64,000 bases of DNA, from contig NW_020167523.1 of assembly GCF_001641265.1 (NCBI RefSeq), positions 1,786,592 through 1,850,591 on the forward strand. The letters run 5' to 3'. Under the pieces are notes generated by a model. That model saw only the letters and a list, made by a program, of their open reading frames with translations. It searched no databases and was not told the DNA's origin. The translations under genes were made by a program, and so were the position numbers. Below are positions 63,401-64,000 of the stretch, in pieces; position 1 is the first letter of the stretch; the number at the start of each line of letters is the position of its first letter. This DNA is from Pseudogymnoascus destructans (taxonomy: Eukaryota > Ascomycota > Leotiomycetes > Thelebolales > Thelebolaceae).

Positions 63401-64000
63401 GCTGAAGTGCGCGAGGGGGCTCTACCACGACGACAAGCTGCAGTGGAAGTCGGCCGCACAGGAGCGGGCGATGACGGTCGTCATGTCATGGACGGAGCAG
63501 GTCGTCGTCATCCTGGGCACCGGCGAGGGGAAGAGCCTGCTGTTCATGCTGCCCTGTGTCCTGCCTGATGCGGGCGTGACGATCCTCGTGCTGCCGCTCG
63601 TGTCCCTGCGTGGCGACCTGCTGCGGCGTGTGCAGGAGCTCGGGATAGACCACCTCGTGTGGGCCCCGGGCGAGGAGCGGGACGCACCGCTGGTGTTCGT
63701 CACGGTCGAGGCCGCGAGCACGTCTCAGTTCCGGGCGTATGCGCACAGGCTGGCCGCGACGCAGCAGCTCGGCCGCGTCGTGATAGACGAGGCGCACCTC
63801 ACAATCACGGCGTCCGAGTACCGTCACGCCATGGCCGACCTCGCCCTCATCCGCAGCGTGCGCACGCAGTTCGTCTACCTGACGGCCACCCTGCCGCCAA
63901 TGCTACAGGCCGCGTTCGAGAGGCAGAACAACCTCGTGAAGCCAAAGGTCGTGCGGGCCTCAACGAACAGGCGGAACCTCTCGTACCTCGTGCAGCGGGC
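60496..64000 (+). mobile_element. Element F, copy 2 (continues beyond the window)
   Basis: It begins next to the truncated R1 LTR. The leader (60,510-60,700) has GGCCGTATCT and two GCAAATTGGG phrases, each followed by a GC-rich stretch, and a hairpin-forming GCGAGCGACCCCTGTCGCTCGC. The gene follows and runs off the right edge. Confidence 0.75.
60702..64000 (+). CDS. Element F protein, copy 2: zinc fingers, tyrosine recombinase-like domain and RecQ-type helicase (partial, off the right edge)
   Basis: From ATG 60702 (MAASFSYLATHGVLLCRDC) the frame stays open for 1099 codons to the window end. It follows copy 1 residue by residue, with scattered substitutions and small indels. Landmarks: CRDCGTC and CILCDD...RAHVSREH (zinc-binding); MWRQKAIDQYEAV at 62,535, where copy 1 has its stop; MASGQPLRESEL at 62,613; NWRQMTVNIVKTKF; NHSTRVVNRSY (His-Tyr spacing 9); GTGEGKSLLF at about 63,520; VIDEAHLTI at about 63,780. 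The window ends after the DEAH part, before motif VI. No stop or frameshift is seen, so this copy may be functional. Its orientation matched that of copy 1 before the inversion. Confidence 0.82.
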   Translation, partial: MAASFSYLATHGVLLCRDCGTCLMPARASQEWHLRHPPHDLKGPELRTLLDLFATHELRPPGQVALPDQPCIAIEGLRRHPAFSCILCDDGRPTLTRSGPAIRAHVSREHGQKPSQQSEGGAWQRCTVQTFFAKTEHVRYFVVTDDDRAEGDAATAAIALEPQEQAFFDLADADATMVADDIKTEGNKVHGFDSHPSAAVPWLRRTGIENHVRGLEKDEMHASFALPKSADEGEPELFLMLEVMDEILAEVHGWCFDGPDCMLTWPRQLALSRFHGAPTSSAPASCRAGRVRGFDPKKEPSTLRTNFGYWKQFMAYCYRVAYCGSHFTPPLSADQGRRPEDRIRLTDEQTTAWEAALECAADGDRLALNDALRSLCMALVCHEFGGDRFSSPLLSFCAMLSVKPRTKSWKEPGNFNSCLSGLIWAVQLLIFSTAAYLERSGAGSTLEHINSICEQYLWPDTETPMGEILGWRLLLFAVSKDGVGSHQAHWDEDEQILTYRDVDLNMDEVQQLLLSEFRQAQHLLHGELMFGAAGLPRMRAWALKDNLDADNFSWHFGEHRENAALLKPLAGSLRNVIRESQSLRASFLDTTAAPTAEDGEDGEADAGVTRVMWRQKAIDQYEAVADEFLKRLLVLIHMASGQPLRESELFSLTWRNTQRRRSVYLKHGLVMLHTTYHKGQQQTGRFKDNIRFLPAAIGDLLLDYLVYVVPLRQAFLRQSSPRAIMSAYLWWKDGAVWADNRLTRCMEQACVRAKVPRLHIANWRQMTVNIVKTKFAGDLACFEGIGADDDDEDAEEMEDDIRTMTRQRNHSTRVVNRSYANQLNANFGNVWDGLIRRNLRASSLWRGLWDLDTVLGDAVAAAGKRKREAAEVAGSDRPRMLKRIAVGVHRPRKRWSAAALLKCARGLYHDDKLQWKSAAQERAMTVVMSWTEQVVVILGTGEGKSLLFMLPCVLPDAGVTILVLPLVSLRGDLLRRVQELGIDHLVWAPGEERDAPLVFVTVEAASTSQFRAYAHRLAATQQLGRVVIDEAHLTITASEYRHAMADLALIRSVRTQFVYLTATLPPMLQAAFERQNNLVKPKVVRASTNRRNLSYLVQR

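Overview
The window is nuclear DNA of a filamentous ascomycete (Pezizomycotina; a Eurotiomycete such as an Aspergillus or Penicillium relative is my best guess). The reasons are short 46-140 nt GT-AG introns, a recognisable set of single-copy eukaryotic genes, and fungal transposon families. Order and genus are not certain. LAYOUT: 0.2-2.8 kb is a complete hAT DNA transposon with terminal repeats and a perfect 8-bp target duplication. 3.1-5.6 kb is a flavin monooxygenase pseudogene split by a nest of transposon fragments. 5.87-6.07 kb is a small insert of mitochondrial DNA (atp6). 6.4-23.6 kb is an ordinary gene-rich block: a histidine-phosphatase protein, Gpi8, a 2060-residue unknown protein, NCS-1, Mediator Med4, an Lcp5/neuroguidin protein and a TM9 protein. 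24.1-31 kb holds accessory metabolism, partly decayed: a PL3 pectate lyase pseudogene, an MFS transporter, an arylsulfotransferase-like gene and an acyltransferase pseudogene. 31-64 kb is dense in transposons.

The transposon region can be read as a history. An AT-rich, CpG-poor element (here called E) coded for one long protein: zinc fingers, a tyrosine-recombinase-like domain and a RecQ-type helicase. A chromodomain Ty3/gypsy retrotransposon with 313-bp LTRs inserted into the E gene and duplicated CTTAG. Later a segment of about 13.3 kb (about 43,885 to 57,223) was inverted. One breakpoint lies in the gypsy gag gene and the other in a second hAT transposase gene. Turning the segment back restores three things at once: gag, the hAT transposase, and (across the gypsy insertion) the E reading frame.

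Inside the inverted segment lies one copy of a second, GC-rich recombinase-helicase element (F copy 1). It is followed on the same strand by a TET/JBP-like 2-oxoglutarate dioxygenase gene with a duplicated promoter, then by a degenerate tandem array of about 175 bp units. A second F copy, with no visible stop codon, starts at 60.7 kb and runs off the right edge. It is the longest open frame in the right part of the window. The gypsy element also carries a spliced gene on the strand opposite to gag-pol, coding for a Cys-rich protein. A tRNA-like sequence with anticodon CUA lies between E and F.

The most interesting points are the recombinase-RecQ helicase fusions, the possible link of a TET/JBP enzyme to such an element, the antisense gene in the retrotransposon, and the inversion that can be reconstructed nearly to the base.
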